Shown here: positions 28,201-33,012 of the stretch, piece after piece | How the letters are laid out: each line of letters begins with the position of its first letter | Position numbering within the stretch: the stretch's first letter is position 1 | Source: Azospirillum sp. TSA2s | GTDB lineage: Bacteria > Pseudomonadota > Alphaproteobacteria > Azospirillales > Azospirillaceae | Length of the DNA stretch: 64,000 nt | Assembly (NCBI RefSeq): GCF_004923315.1 | Contig: NZ_CP039648.1 | Span: forward strand, 248,001 to 312,000 | Direction: 5' to 3' | Translations under genes and position numbers: made by a program | Notes under the pieces: model-generated | Databases searched by the model: none | Seen by the model: only the letters and a program-made list of their open reading frames with translations | What the model was told of the DNA's origin: nothing

Positions 28201-29348
28201 CCGCCACGCCGGCGACAACCAACCGTGCGCTGGCGGTGACGGTGACCCCGGTCGCCGACACGCCGACCCTGGCCACCCCTGCCGTGCACGGCAACGAGGA
28301 CACGGCGATCACGCTGACGATCACCGCCGCCTCGACCGACAGCGACGGGTCGGAGACGCTGTCGGTGCGGATCACCGGAATGCCGGACGGCGCCAGCCTG
28401 AACCACGGCACCCACAACGGCGACGGCAGCTGGACCCTCGCCGCCTCGGATCTTGCCGGCCTGACCTATACCCCGCCGGCCAACGCCCATGGCACGGTCG
28501 ACCTGTCGGTCACCGTGACCGCCCACGATGGCACCGACACCGCGGCGGTGACGCAGACCCTCAGCATCACGGTCGATCCGGTGAACGACAAGCCGACCCT
28601 CGCCGCCGCCCACGCCGCCACCGCCATCGCCGCGGGCGCGACCGATCATCCGGCAGTTGTCGCCGACGCGACGATCACCGATGTGGACAGCAGCGTCATG
28701 TCCGGCATGTCGATCCGCATCGCCGCCGGATCGCAGACCGGCGACGCGCTGAACCTCGACAGCCTGACCATCGACACCGACCCGTCGACCGGCCGCAGGA
28801 CGGTGTCGGGCACCGGGATCGAGGTCAGCTGGGACGACAGCACCCACCAGCTGTCCTTGTCGGGCAGCGCCTCCACCGCGACCTACACCGACATCCTCCA
28901 GCATCTGGCGCTCAGCCCGAATGGCGGCGGCGCCCGGACGCTGGAGGTGACGGTCAGCGACGACCAGGGGCTATCCAGCGATCCGCTGGCGGTGCAGGTG
29001 CTGGTCTCGGCCGATGCGACGATGACCGGCAGCAGCGGCGCCGACATCCTGCATGCCGGAAGCGGCACCACCAGCATGTCCGGCGGGGCCGGCGACGACC
29101 TGTTCATCTTCGCCCCGCGCGACGGCAACCTGACCATCGACGGCGGGGTGGGCTGGACCGACGTGGTGGAGGTCGGCGCCTTCGTCGCAAATGCCGGCAC
29201 CAACTGGCTGCAACAGCTGGACGGGCCCGCCTACACCGTGGATCCGTCGGGCCACGGCCTGACCTTCACCCAGGAGACGACCGTCACGCTGGAGGACCAG
29301 AACCATCACCAGCTGGTGCTGCAGAACATCGAACGGCTGACATTCTGA
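13221..29348 (+). CDS. Giant type I secreted repeat adhesin (about 5375 aa)
   Basis: The ATG at 13221 is chosen because GGAG lies 7 nt upstream; an upstream in-frame GTG at 13179 lacks this. After about 200 residues of unique N-terminus come 21 Ig/cadherin-like units of 111-115 aa. They carry the recurring motif NEDTAI-ALTDxDGSE-GxPxGATL-LTPAQLAGLTITPP. A unit broken by RTX repeats follows (about 2570-2720), then a large RTX block (about 2729-2870), a VCBS/Big_9-like domain and about 18 divergent units. A Gly/Thr/Ser linker sits near 3951-3989. A short RTX motif and secretion-type tail (QNIERLTF end) close the protein. No Cys-rich or enzymatic domain was seen. Acidic DxDGSE loops in most units suggest calcium binding. 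The family mediates surface or biofilm adhesion; export by the divergent fused ABC system is inferred from position. Confidence 0.93.
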   Translation: MAEEAVQGNVPAVDDRQILDDLTLLQQVDGTRLGGVIHEASAVQLQRPDDTLGYVQTDYRGAEDLMVGGAVQTGTVVGESVAVASDRAVNALLLNGDVLRTEGTRGSGPAGPEGSGLSEGESREATGSAVERAELLSNARTTTTYTELAVALPDIPVPETPDQVIDDGTVPNAAPVTVLDAPTAAPDLTAAATTTPAPVSDTPSLTVDGVSGDEDTAIALNIAAALTDTGGTEVLTVTLSGIPDGAVLRDGSGAVLTVLNGSIVLTSSQVPGLTLTPPPNSGDSFSLTVTATSTDGSATPNSVTATVPVTVNPVSDTPTLSVAAVTGAEDTAIPLAISPALTDTDGSETLSVIIGGIPDGAVLTNAAGEALTISGGSITLTPAQLAGLAITPPLNSDADFTLTVTATSRDGTAAPASTSMPLVVTVTPVTDTPMLTVSAASGNEDTAIPLTISPALTDLDGSETLSISISGVPGGATLSAGTHNSDGTWTLTPAQLAGLTITPPQNSDVDFTLTVTATAKDGTADPVSVTQTLAVAVAPVSDTPTLTVQAAGGDEDTAIALTINPALTDTDGSETLSITISGIPEGAVLTNAAGEALTISGGSITLTPAQLAGLAITPPENSDEDFTLTVTATSKDGDAATASTSAPLLVTVNPVSDTPTLTVTAAQGNEDTAIPLAIGPALTDTDGSEALTISIAGVPAGATLSAGTHNADGTWTLTPAQLAGLTITPPANSDVDFTLTVTAIAKDGVAAEATKSETLRVTVDPVTDTPTLSVTAATGNEDTAIALAINPALTDLDGSETLSITISGIPAGATLGNTAGDVLTVAGGSITLTKDQLAGLTVTPPSNSDVDFTLTVTATAKDGTADAVSVTRTLPVTVNPVSDTPTLSVTAARGNEDTAIALTINPALTDLDGSEALSITIAGVPAGATLSAGSSVTQPDGTTTWTLTPAQLAGLTITPPSNSDVDFDLTVTAIAKDGVAVEATKSETLRVTVDPVTDMPTLSVTSARGNEDTAIPLAISPALTDTDGSESLSIVIAGVPTGAILSAGTHNADGTWTLTPAQLTGLTITPPANSDVDFTLTVTAIAKDGVAAEATKSETLRVTVDPVTDTPTLSVTAARGNEDTAIALTISPALTDLDGSEALSIVIAGVPTGATLSAGTRNADGTWTLTPAQLAGLTITPPSNSDVDFDLTVTAIAKDGVAAEATKSETLHVTVDPVTDMPTLSVTAARGNEDTAIALGIDPGLTDTDGSEALSIRITGIPAGATLANTLNGALTVTNGSITLTKDQLAGLTITPPSNSDVDFDLTVTAVAKDGVAAEATKSETLRVTVDPVTDTPTLSVTAATGNEDTAIALAISPALTDLDSSETLSITISGIPAGATLGNTAGDVLTVTGGSITLSKDQLAGLTVTPPSNSDVDFTLTVTATAKDGTAGAASVTQTLPVTVNPVSDTPTLSVTAARGNEDTAIALTISPALTDTDGSEALSIVIAGVPTGATLSAGTHNADGTWTLTPAQLTGLTITPPSNSDVDFDLTVTAIAKDGVAVEATKSETLHVTVDPVTDTPTLSVTSARGDEDTAIALAISPALTDTDGSEALSIVIAGVPTGATLSAGTHNADGTWTLTPAQLTGLTITPPTNSDVDFDLTVTAIAKDGVATEATKSETLHVTVDPVTDMPTLSVTAARGNEDTAIALTINPALTDLDGSEALSIVIAGVPTGATLSAGTHNADGTWTLTPAQLAGLTITPPSNSDVDFDLTVTAIAKDGVAAVATKSETLHVTVDPVTDMPTLSVTSARGDEDTAIALTISPALTDTDGSEALSIVIAGVPTGATLSAGTHNADGTWTLTPAQLTGLTITPPSNSDVDFDLTVTAIAKDGVAAVATKSETLHVTVDPVTDMPTLSVTSARGDEDTAIALTISPALTDTDGSEALSIVIAGVPTGATLSAGTHNADGTWTLTPAQLAGLTITPPSNSDVDFDLTVTAIAKDGVAAEATKSETLRVTVDPVTDTPTLSVTAATGNEDTAIALAINPALTDLDSSETLSITISGIPAGATLGNTAGDVLTVTGGSITLTKDQLAGLTVTPPSNSDVDFTLTIKATAKDGTADAVSVTRTLPVTVNPVSDTPTLTVTAAQGNEDTAIALTISPALTDLDGSEALSIVIAGVPTGATLSAGTHNADGTWTLTPAQLTGLTITPPANSDVDFDLTVTAIAKDGVAVEATKSETLRVTVDPVTDTPTLTVTSARGNEDTAIALTINPALTDTDGSEALSIRITGIPAGATLTNTLNGTLTVTGGSITLTKDQLAGLKIKPPSNSDLDFDLTVTAVAKDGIAAEATKSETLHVTVDPVSDTPTLTVTAAQGNEDSAIALSITPALTDSDGSETLSIRITGIPAGATLANTLNGTLTVTGGSITLTKDQLAGLTITPPSNSDVDFDLTVTAVAKDGVAAEATKSKTLHVTVDPVTDTPTLSVTAASGNEDTAIALDIRSALTDLDGSESLSITIAGVPADATLSAGTHNADGTWTLTQAQLSGLTITPPHDSDVDFTLTVTATATDRGLSPVSVQTTLAVTVVAVADTPTLAVTPITYDLATGRNDTLTGTAGNDTLSGGAGNDTIRGGAGDDVIYGDGTGIFTTALTITPAVTDVDGSESISKVTISGVPADATLSAGTRNGDGTWTLTQAQLSGLTLTAKEGDSATPITLTVVTTSEERENGSTADSVSQTLTIQFTNTPKGNDSLEGGDGNDTVYGGAGKDTLVGGAGDDSLDGGTDNDLLAGGLGNDTIDGGAGNDTVTYADSATAVNANLATGVGTGEGTDTLRNLENVTGSAFDDTITGDGGANILLGGGGKDTITGGAGRDTIHGGAGDDLSIFTVGTDGGTSSSPELQDGDAGIDTFRVMLTGSQLSNASILADLRTLRNRIEAAAADPNAATNDADVSKAATLSALGIKVADFEKLELYVDGQPVDVRTALNYAPTATADSTSTREDVAVNGRLGATDQDTLNGRTDDTLTYKGPGDNGQPVRLAHGTLVVNADGTFTYTPDADFSGTETFSFTVTDGYGGTSTATQTIQVTPQADAIALTTLTARGNEDAAGGIALAPTITLSDVDAASPEKVESVTLTMAASQQDVAGAKLYVNGVELTRSGPDASGNYSWTIPTTALAAGGTAGTWTVQGLTVVTAHNSDADLTYTLKVGTKDSTSAGTVYGTQMATGTITVDAVADAPTVTAAAAATDEDTSVALTITPALTDTDGSESIGYVTISGVPDGASLNFGSVLSIQGDGSKTWKVDAADLPNLRLTPQHDFSGTITLSVTATSVERENGSTAVSAPATLSVTVTGVADAPIVIPTAATGNEDSAIPLTIDAHLSDVTGETLDHITITGVPEGATLSAGTHNADGSWTLTPGQLSGLSFTPPLNYSGTVTLKITATSVEGTSTATSAQQSLAVTVNAVADTPVLSASDAVGREDTAIPLSVVAALTDRDGSESLSILVGGVPAGATLNHGHYDAGLGKWVLTQADLTGLTITPPANSNTGFDLTFTARATESSNGSIADATAMTVHVDVQGVADVVTPNGTLTARGNEDTAINLRLGDLVMVDNDGSERLSLVVSNLPSGSWLSLAAGHESGLVYLGNGRWSVDVEYRNELTLTTKKDFAGTITLKVDVITTDSNGAPIITVNGVTSGGTLKDTRDLTVTVDPKTDEPVVFISAHAQEDAVGGIPLTISALTGDSDGSEHISSIVISGLPAWVTLTSTDAGALIDNHDGSWTVDPAKLGNLRLNVPANNADDFTITVKVTAVDGTDSLTKTYTPKVTVTAVADAPVSHAADGSAVAYHVDNLSTTGVPDGLVLDLNAFLQDTDGSEKLAVTISGVPKGTVLSRGLDNGNGTWTLTAEEYARALGEGGLKLTVKDANATGITHSVSGTVDTASVTLTVNPYSIESEGDRNTSVSDSFVLSWTTTAATGGGSTGGGDTGGGTGGGSTGGGTGGGSTGGGSTGGGSTDVADSPLLTVQAASGNEDTAIALDITAALADTDGSEVLASIVIEGVPTGASLSAGYLDSTTGKWVLTPDQLSGLKFTPPHDASGTFQLTVTAVAREISNADRATTTKTLAVEVAPVSDAPAISASSVTAREDHAASLSISAAVTDLVGTGEVITALKVTVPAGFTLSAGTSLGNGVYDLTGLSASDRAALTLTPPANYAGTVTLTVEAAAQDGTATPAWSTKTLSVTYTAAADAPAVIVHDATGAEDTPIALNLSASLVDTDGSETMAVILSGLPEGAVLNHGSNNGDGSWTLKPSELSGLTVTPPRNYSGGMDLTLTATSLESSNKDTASTTANIHVEVTAVTDAPTVIVTNASGNEDSLIALNLTAALVDTDGSETMAVVLSGLPAGAVLVDANGNILTPTAGSVSLTAAQLSGLKLQPPADAGTDFNLTLTATTTETVGGATATTSQLFRVSVDPVADQPILTWAPLTGTEDTGLPLNLAVALADTDGSERLGLLTITGVPTGALLSAGTHNADGSWTLTPSQLNGLILTPPANSDAPISLTVTAVSIESNGSTATRVVTVPITLQAVSDTPTLSVTAAGGNEDSSIALAINPALTDLDGSETLTVTIAGIPDGAQLSNAAGDVLTVTGGSITLTAGQWTGLAITPPSNKGDAFTLTVTATATDGTATPVSTSASLPVTVTPVTDTPTLSVTAATGDEDTAIALTITPALTDHDGSETLTVTIAGIPDGAHLSNTAGDVLTVSGGSITLTPGQLAGLAITPPSNDSQNFNLTITATAKDGSAAPVSVTSTLPVTVNPVSDAPTLTVAAATGDEDAAIPLTITSALTDSSELLSITISGVPAGATLSAGTHNADGTWTLTQTQLAGLKITPPLNDDGDFTLTVTATSTDGTATPASVVAQLPVTVRALSDAPTLQVDPASVAEDGTVALSITPALTDASETLSVTIADIPAGATLSNTAGDTLTIINGSITLTPAQLAGLAITPAHDSGSSFTLSVTATSTDGTATPATTNRALAVTVTPVADTPTLATPAVHGNEDTAITLTITAASTDSDGSETLSVRITGMPDGASLNHGTHNGDGSWTLAASDLAGLTYTPPANAHGTVDLSVTVTAHDGTDTAAVTQTLSITVDPVNDKPTLAAAHAATAIAAGATDHPAVVADATITDVDSSVMSGMSIRIAAGSQTGDALNLDSLTIDTDPSTGRRTVSGTGIEVSWDDSTHQLSLSGSASTATYTDILQHLALSPNGGGARTLEVTVSDDQGLSSDPLAVQVLVSADATMTGSSGADILHAGSGTTSMSGGAGDDLFIFAPRDGNLTIDGGVGWTDVVEVGAFVANAGTNWLQQLDGPAYTVDPSGHGLTFTQETTVTLEDQNHHQLVLQNIERLTF
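13818..20930 (+). repeat. Tandem array of 21 units of about 333-345 bp inside the adhesin gene
   Basis: Units average 113 codons. Those from 15186 to 20597 are nearly identical to one another. One subtype is 333 bp (LSAGTHNADGTWTLTPAQL core) and another 345 bp (TAGDVLTVTGGSITLTKDQL or LNGTLTVTGGSITLTKDQL core). Neighbouring units at 18561-18893 and 18894-19226 differ at only scattered bases. This is a substrate for recombination and for assembly errors. Confidence 0.95.
20984..21830 (+). other. Internal RTX calcium-binding repeats of the adhesin
   Basis: Two RTX clusters with the GGxGxDxxx nonapeptide pattern. The first (20984-21097: GNDTLSGGAGNDTIRGGAG) interrupts an Ig-like unit. The second (21406-21830: GGAGDDSLDGGTDNDLLAGG and further) is a longer block. 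RTX repeats normally sit near the C-terminus of type I substrates; here the main block is in the middle of the protein. Confidence 0.9.
25072..25185 (+). other. Gly/Thr/Ser-rich linker in the adhesin
   Basis: About 38 residues made of GGGST, GGGT and GGGDT units separate two groups of Ig-like units. It is likely a flexible hinge. The DNA is a simple-sequence tract that could vary in length by slippage. Confidence 0.85.
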
Positions 29349-29408
29349 CCGGATGGAGGCGGAGGGATGCGGGCTGGCGGAGTGGGGCAGCGGGGTGAGG
29401 CAGGGTGG

Positions 29409-29885
29409 TCAGGCGACCGGCGCGCCGTCCTCCGCGGTCGCGGTGCCCGCCTGCATGTGGGTGATGATCCGCTTCATCAGGCGGCCCAGCATCGCCCGTT
29501 CATCCTCCGCCATGGCGGCGAGCGGCGGGGTCAGCGACTGGCGCAGGGGATCGCGGTGCAGCAGGGCCCGCCCCTCGTCCGTCAGGTCGAACAGCCAGCC
29601 GCGCTTGAATCCCGGATGCGGGCGGCGGGCCAGAAACCCCTTGTCCACAAGGGTGGACACCGTGCGCGACACCGGTGCCAGATGGATCCGCTGGAACCGG
29701 GCCAGCGCGGTCAGGGTGCGCGCCGGCTCCGGCGCGTCATGGAAATAGCGCAGCGCCACCCATTGCGCCGGGAAAAGCCCTTCGGTGAAGCTGATGCCAT
29801 AGACAAGCCGGCTGACCTGATCCAGCAATGTGACCAGCTCCTCGTCTGTCGACCAAGCGTCGCCTTGCCCCGGCCTTTCCGACAC
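29409..29885 (-). CDS. MarR-family transcriptional regulator
   Basis: A 158-aa winged-helix regulator. The start is GTG with a GGGAGAGAAG ribosome site just upstream. The DNA-binding wHTH spans about residues 50-105 (LTALARFQRIHLAPVSRTVSTLVDKGFLARRP), with the wing around GFKRGWLFDLTDEGRALL. Flanking helices form the dimer interface. MarR proteins usually repress a neighbouring gene and respond to small aromatic ligands. The nearest divergent gene is the HAD phosphatase 248 bp away. No target operator could be picked out, and no link to the adhesin gene (convergent end 60 bp away) is evident. Confidence 0.88.
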   Translation of the reverse strand: MSERPGQGDAWSTDEELVTLLDQVSRLVYGISFTEGLFPAQWVALRYFHDAPEPARTLTALARFQRIHLAPVSRTVSTLVDKGFLARRPHPGFKRGWLFDLTDEGRALLHRDPLRQSLTPPLAAMAEDERAMLGRLMKRIITHMQAGTATAEDGAPVA

Positions 29886-30133
29886 GCGCTTCTCTCCCTA
29901 CCGGCATTGCGCCGAACATACCGGCGGCAAGCTTGGGCGCGGACTGTAGCGAAGTCAACGCGCCAGCGGAAGCGCCAGTCTTCGCGTCTGCGTGGTGAAA
30001 CCACCGTGAAAGTTCGCGTGGATTATCGTCGAGGAAAATCCATCGCCGTCCTCCGCAAATCCTTGGCAAAACGCGCCGGCCGGTCCCACGTCTGGTCCTG
30101 TCGAATTCGACCCGCTTCCACAACCCGCGGACA

Positions 30134-30838
30134 ATGGACATGACCGGCTATCCCCACGTGACCAACGCCTTCCTGTTCGACCTGGACGGCACGCTGACCG
30201 ACACGGTGTACCAGCATGTGCTGGCCTGGAAGGAGGCGTTGGACGAGGAGGGGATCGCCCTGTCGGTCTGGCGCATCCACCGCAAGATCGGCATGAGCGG
30301 CGGGCTGTTCACCAACATGCTGCTGCGCGAGACCGGCCTCGCCATCGAGCAGGACCTGCTCGACCGGCTGCGCCATCGCCATACGCAGGCCTACAAGCGG
30401 CTGGCCGCCGGCGTCGTCCCGCTGCCCGGCGCCCGCGATCTGCTGGACACGCTGACGGAGTTGAACATCCCCTGGGCCATCGCGACCAGCGGCCGGATGG
30501 AGACGGCGCGGCCGGCGCTGGAAAAGCTGGGCGTCGATCCCGAACGCGCCGCGGTCATCACCCGCGACGAGGTCGAATATGCCAAGCCGGACCCCGACCT
30601 GTTCCTGGCCGCCGCCGCGCGCATCGGCGTCGACATTACGAGCGCCTTCGTGGTCGGCGATAGCATCTGGGACATGATCGCCGCCAAGCGGGCGCGCGCT
30701 CTCGGCATCGGCCTGCTGTCCGGCGGCTATGGCCGGGAGGAGCTTGAGCGCTCGGGCGCGTTGCGCGTCTACGAGGATCCGGCCGACATGCTGACTCACC
30801 TGGACGAGGTGGGCGGTCGCCGCGGACTGGCGCAGTAA
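30134..30838 (+). CDS. HAD-superfamily phosphatase (phosphoglycolate phosphatase-like)
   Basis: A 234-aa soluble hydrolase. HAD motif I is FLFDLDGTLTDT near residue 13, with both catalytic Asp residues. A helical cap (about 25-90) is followed by motif II (IATSG, about 115), motif III Lys in EYAKPDPDLF (about 155) and motif IV VVGDSIWDM (about 177). These features place it with sugar-phosphate and phosphoglycolate phosphatases of the HAD-IA group. The substrate cannot be read from sequence. It stands alone: a MarR gene is divergent upstream and a small exported peptide gene is downstream. Start ATG at 30134; an in-frame ATG two codons on is equally possible. Confidence 0.88.
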   Translation: MDMTGYPHVTNAFLFDLDGTLTDTVYQHVLAWKEALDEEGIALSVWRIHRKIGMSGGLFTNMLLRETGLAIEQDLLDRLRHRHTQAYKRLAAGVVPLPGARDLLDTLTELNIPWAIATSGRMETARPALEKLGVDPERAAVITRDEVEYAKPDPDLFLAAAARIGVDITSAFVVGDSIWDMIAAKRARALGIGLLSGGYGREELERSGALRVYEDPADMLTHLDEVGGRRGLAQ

Positions 30839-30892
30839 AAGATCGTCCTGCATCAAGTAACCAGCCCGGTCCCTGTTTACAGAACGGATCGG

Positions 30893-30949
30893 AGCGCTGT
30901 GATCACCTCCGCAGTCTGCATCATGCATGGTCACAGCGCTATGATGCAG
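30893..30949 (+). promoter_or_regulatory. Two interleaved perfect inverted repeats (candidate RNA switch or double operator)
   Basis: AGCGCTGTGA (30893-30902) is a perfect inverse of TCACAGCGCT (30931-30940). CTGCATCAT (30916-30924) is a perfect inverse of ATGATGCAG (30941-30949). The second repeat starts inside the loop of the first. As RNA both arms could not easily be paired together, because no nucleotide separates the two 3' arms. It lies about 140 bp upstream of the small peptide gene at 31085. Confidence 0.6.
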
Positions 30950-31084
30950 TGCAACATCATCATGAAGGACATGCGGGATCGGCGCGTTTCACGGCGGCGC
31001 GCTGGTGGCAGCATGGGTTTGCCGATGACGCCGACGCCGCTCCCCGACGCCCGATCATCGCAATTCCAGCCAAGGAGCCGTCGC

Positions 31085-31270
31085 ATGTCCTCTCATCAGC
31101 CGTCCTCTCACAAGCCCGCCGCGCGCCACACGATCGCCCGCGCCCTTGTCGCTTCGGCCTTCGCGCTGGCCTCGCTGCTGTCGGTCGCCGCCGCTGCCGC
31201 CGTCTCCGCCCAGCCGGACCGCGCCGCCCCCGCAATCGAGATCGACAGCCAGTCCTTCCTGTTCAACTGA
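31085..31270 (+). CDS. Small exported peptide (61 aa)
   Basis: Start chosen by AAGGAG (31072-31077) 7 nt before the ATG. The peptide has a basic N-terminus (HKPAARHTIARA), a hydrophobic stretch (LVASAFALASLLSVAAAAAV) and an AxA-like cleavage region ending in SAQ. About 20 mature residues remain (PDRAAPAIEIDSQSFLFN). That makes it either a tiny secreted or periplasmic peptide or a single-span membrane peptide. I know no family for it. The preceding 245 bp hold the interleaved inverted repeats at 30893. The 3' end faces the candidate small RNA terminator. Confidence 0.65.
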   Translation: MSSHQPSSHKPAARHTIARALVASAFALASLLSVAAAAAVSAQPDRAAPAIEIDSQSFLFN

Positions 31271-31281
31271 TCGGCTCCGGA

Positions 31282-31377
31282 CAAAAGAAGAGCCGCCGGT
31301 GATACCGGCGGCTCTGAAGTCCGAGAGGAACGTCCAACAAGTTGTGCCGGGTCAACCCACGGCGCATCCAGCGGTAC
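31282..31377 (-). ncRNA. Candidate small RNA, about 96 nt
   Basis: On the minus strand a sigma-70-type promoter (TTGCCA 31412-31407, 17-nt spacer, TATATT 31389-31384) would start transcription near 31377. About 60 nt downstream is a perfect 12-bp stem (31304-31315 with 31289-31300, 3-nt loop) followed by TCTTTTGT on that strand, a canonical intrinsic terminator. No gene with a ribosome site lies between. The unit stands downstream of the exuT-like gene, which has its own terminator, so the transcript would be independent. A 14-bp palindrome shared with the exuT-like and uxaB promoters overlaps the -10. A 34-codon ORF without ribosome site (31367 to 31263) overlaps it and is thought incidental. 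Confidence 0.5.
31289..31315 (-). terminator. Terminator of the candidate small RNA
   Basis: A perfect 12-bp stem AGAGCCGCCGGT / ACCGGCGGCTCT with a 3-nt loop. The T-run (TCTTTTG) follows only when read on the minus strand. On the plus strand no T-run follows, so it would be a poor terminator for the small peptide gene. Confidence 0.7.
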
Positions 31378-31380
31378 GGG

Positions 31381-31412
31381 ACTAATATACTAATATCTCA
31401 TCCGTGTGGCAA
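31381..31412 (-). promoter_or_regulatory. Promoter with exu/uxa-type palindrome for the candidate small RNA
   Basis: -35 TTGCCA (31412-31407) and -10 TATATT (31389-31384) are 17 nt apart on the minus strand. The palindrome-like ATTAGTATATTAGT (minus strand, 31394-31381) covers the -10. It matches the uxaB site at 13 of 14 positions. Confidence 0.55.
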
Positions 31413-31487
31413 GCAACTTCGTTATTGCGGTTAGCTTTTTTGTCCAGCGGTCCGCCCGGCCGGTGTCATTCCCCATGCTCAACGGAA

Positions 31488-31518
31488 AACGCCCCCCGGC
31501 GCAAGGCGGGAGGGCGTT
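31488..31518 (-). terminator. Terminator of the exuT-like gene
   Basis: Read on the minus strand, AACGCCC pairs with GGGCGTT and CCCG with CGGG around a G-T wobble. TTCC follows within GCGTTTTCC. It lies 22 bp beyond the stop codon of the MFS gene. Confidence 0.75.
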
Positions 31519-31540
31519 CCGATCGCGCTGAAGGAATGCG

Positions 31541-32824
31541 TCAGTCGGCGCCGGCCGCGGCGTTCGGCATGGCGGCGGCGGGCTTGCCCCCCCGTTGACC
31601 CAGGACCAGGGCGATGATGGCGAAGGCGGCCAGATCGAACACGGTCAGGCAGGCGAACAGCGGCTCGTACCCGATGGTGGTGGCCAGCTGGCCGATGATC
31701 AGCGAGAAGATCATGCCGCCCATATAGCCGGCCATGCCGCCAAAACCGGTCGCCGTGGCGACGTCCTGCTTCTCGAAGGTGTCGGTGACCAGGGCATAGA
31801 GCAGGCTGGACAGCATCTGGTGGGCGAAGGCGCCGAGCGAGAACAGGAAGATGGCGGCGATCGGGCTGACGGTGAAGCTGATCAGGGCCGGGCCGACCAT
31901 GCACACCGCACCCACGCCGACGCCGGCGATGCGGGAGTTGACCAGCGACATCTTGAAGCGCTTGACGAAGAAGGGCGACAGGTAACCGCTGAGGATGCAG
32001 CCGATGTCACCGGCCAGGAACGGCAGCCAGGCGAACAGGGCGAACTGCTTGATGTCCATGCCGCGGGTGGAGACCATGTACAGCGGGATCCAGAAGCTGA
32101 AGGTCTGCCACGCCGGCTCGGTCAGGAAACGGGCGGCGGCGATGCTCCAGAACTTGCCCTTGCCCAGCACGCGCTTCACCGACGGCTTCGGCAGCTCGAC
32201 ATGCGCCTGGCCTTCCAGGATATAGTCGTGCTCTTCCTTGGTCAGGCGCGGATGGTTCTCCGGGTTGCGGTACAGCGTGTACCACAGGGCCGACATGCCG
32301 ACGCCCAGCAGACCGGTGACGATGAAGGCTTCCTGCCAGCCATAGGTCAGCGACAGCCAGATGACGAAGGGCGGGGCGACCATCGCACCGATCGAGCTGC
32401 CGGTGTTGAACCAGCCCGTGGCGATGGAGCGTTCCTTGGCCGGGAACCACAGGGTGGAGGTCTTCACGCCCGACGGCATCGCCGCCGCTTCGCTGACGCC
32501 CAGCAGGCCGCGGAAGAAGGCCATCGACTGCCAGCTGCCGGCCAGTGCATGCGCGGCGGCGGCGGCGCCCCAGACGAAGGCGAACATCGCGTAGCCCAGC
32601 TTCAGCCCGACCAGATCGGTGATGTAGCCGGCGACCGGCTGCATCAGGCTGTAGCAGAGCTGGAAGGCGCTGACGATGAAGGAATACTGCTCGGTCGAGA
32701 AGTGGAGCTGCTCCTTGAGCGTCGGCGCCAGGATGCCCAGCGTGTTGCGGTCGATGTAGTTGACCACGGTGCCCAGCATCATCAGGGCAAGGATTTGCCA
32801 CCGCAAACCACGGATCTTGTTCAT
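31541..32824 (-). CDS. exuT: MFS hexuronate transporter (ExuT-like, ACS family)
   Basis: A 427-aa inner-membrane carrier with 12 predicted helices. The start at 32824 is supported by GAGGAAAAC directly before ATG. The N-terminus (LMMLGTVVNYIDRNTLGILAP) and the loop region FFRGLLGVSEAAAMPSGVKT match the anion:cation symporter group that includes ExuT and sugar-acid carriers. ExuT imports galacturonate and glucuronate by proton symport. Assignment to hexuronate rests on the family and on a shared operator with uxaB 4.6 kb away; other sugar acids are possible. A promoter with the palindrome lies 160 bp upstream, and a terminator follows the stop codon. Confidence 0.82.
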   Translation of the reverse strand: MNKIRGLRWQILALMMLGTVVNYIDRNTLGILAPTLKEQLHFSTEQYSFIVSAFQLCYSLMQPVAGYITDLVGLKLGYAMFAFVWGAAAAAHALAGSWQSMAFFRGLLGVSEAAAMPSGVKTSTLWFPAKERSIATGWFNTGSSIGAMVAPPFVIWLSLTYGWQEAFIVTGLLGVGMSALWYTLYRNPENHPRLTKEEHDYILEGQAHVELPKPSVKRVLGKGKFWSIAAARFLTEPAWQTFSFWIPLYMVSTRGMDIKQFALFAWLPFLAGDIGCILSGYLSPFFVKRFKMSLVNSRIAGVGVGAVCMVGPALISFTVSPIAAIFLFSLGAFAHQMLSSLLYALVTDTFEKQDVATATGFGGMAGYMGGMIFSLIIGQLATTIGYEPLFACLTVFDLAAFAIIALVLGQRGGKPAAAMPNAAAGAD

Positions 32825-32982
32825 GTTTTCCTCACATGCCTGCCACGGCAGGCGCCGGTGCGCACGTACAGGCCCTAAGGCGGCGATCCTCGGGCGGGGA
32901 TGCCTTGCCGGCGGGTGTTCGGTGCCGGGCGACGGTGTCGCTTCCACTCCGTTTCAAGAGGGGCGGGAGCATCGCTGATAGA

Positions 32983-33012
32983 GTTATATTAATATATCAG
33001 TGTGCGCTGCAA
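32983..33012 (-). promoter_or_regulatory. Promoter and embedded operator of the exuT-like gene
   Basis: Minus-strand -35 TTGCAG (33012-33007), 18-nt spacer and -10 TATAAC (32988-32983). The 14-bp near-palindrome ACTGATATATTAAT (33001-32988) begins 5 nt after the -35 and runs into the -10. The geometry is the same as in the uxaB promoter. The start of the mRNA would be near 32976, leaving a leader of about 150 nt. Confidence 0.65.

Noticed and set aside
30893..30949. H-type pseudoknot formed by both inverted repeats together
   Set aside because: There is no nucleotide between the two 3' arms to cross a 10-bp stem, so simultaneous pairing is sterically unlikely; alternative hairpins are preferred.
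31263..31367. A 34-codon frame within the candidate small RNA
   Set aside because: There is no ribosome site and the frame runs through the terminator into the neighbouring gene; kept only as an alternative reading.
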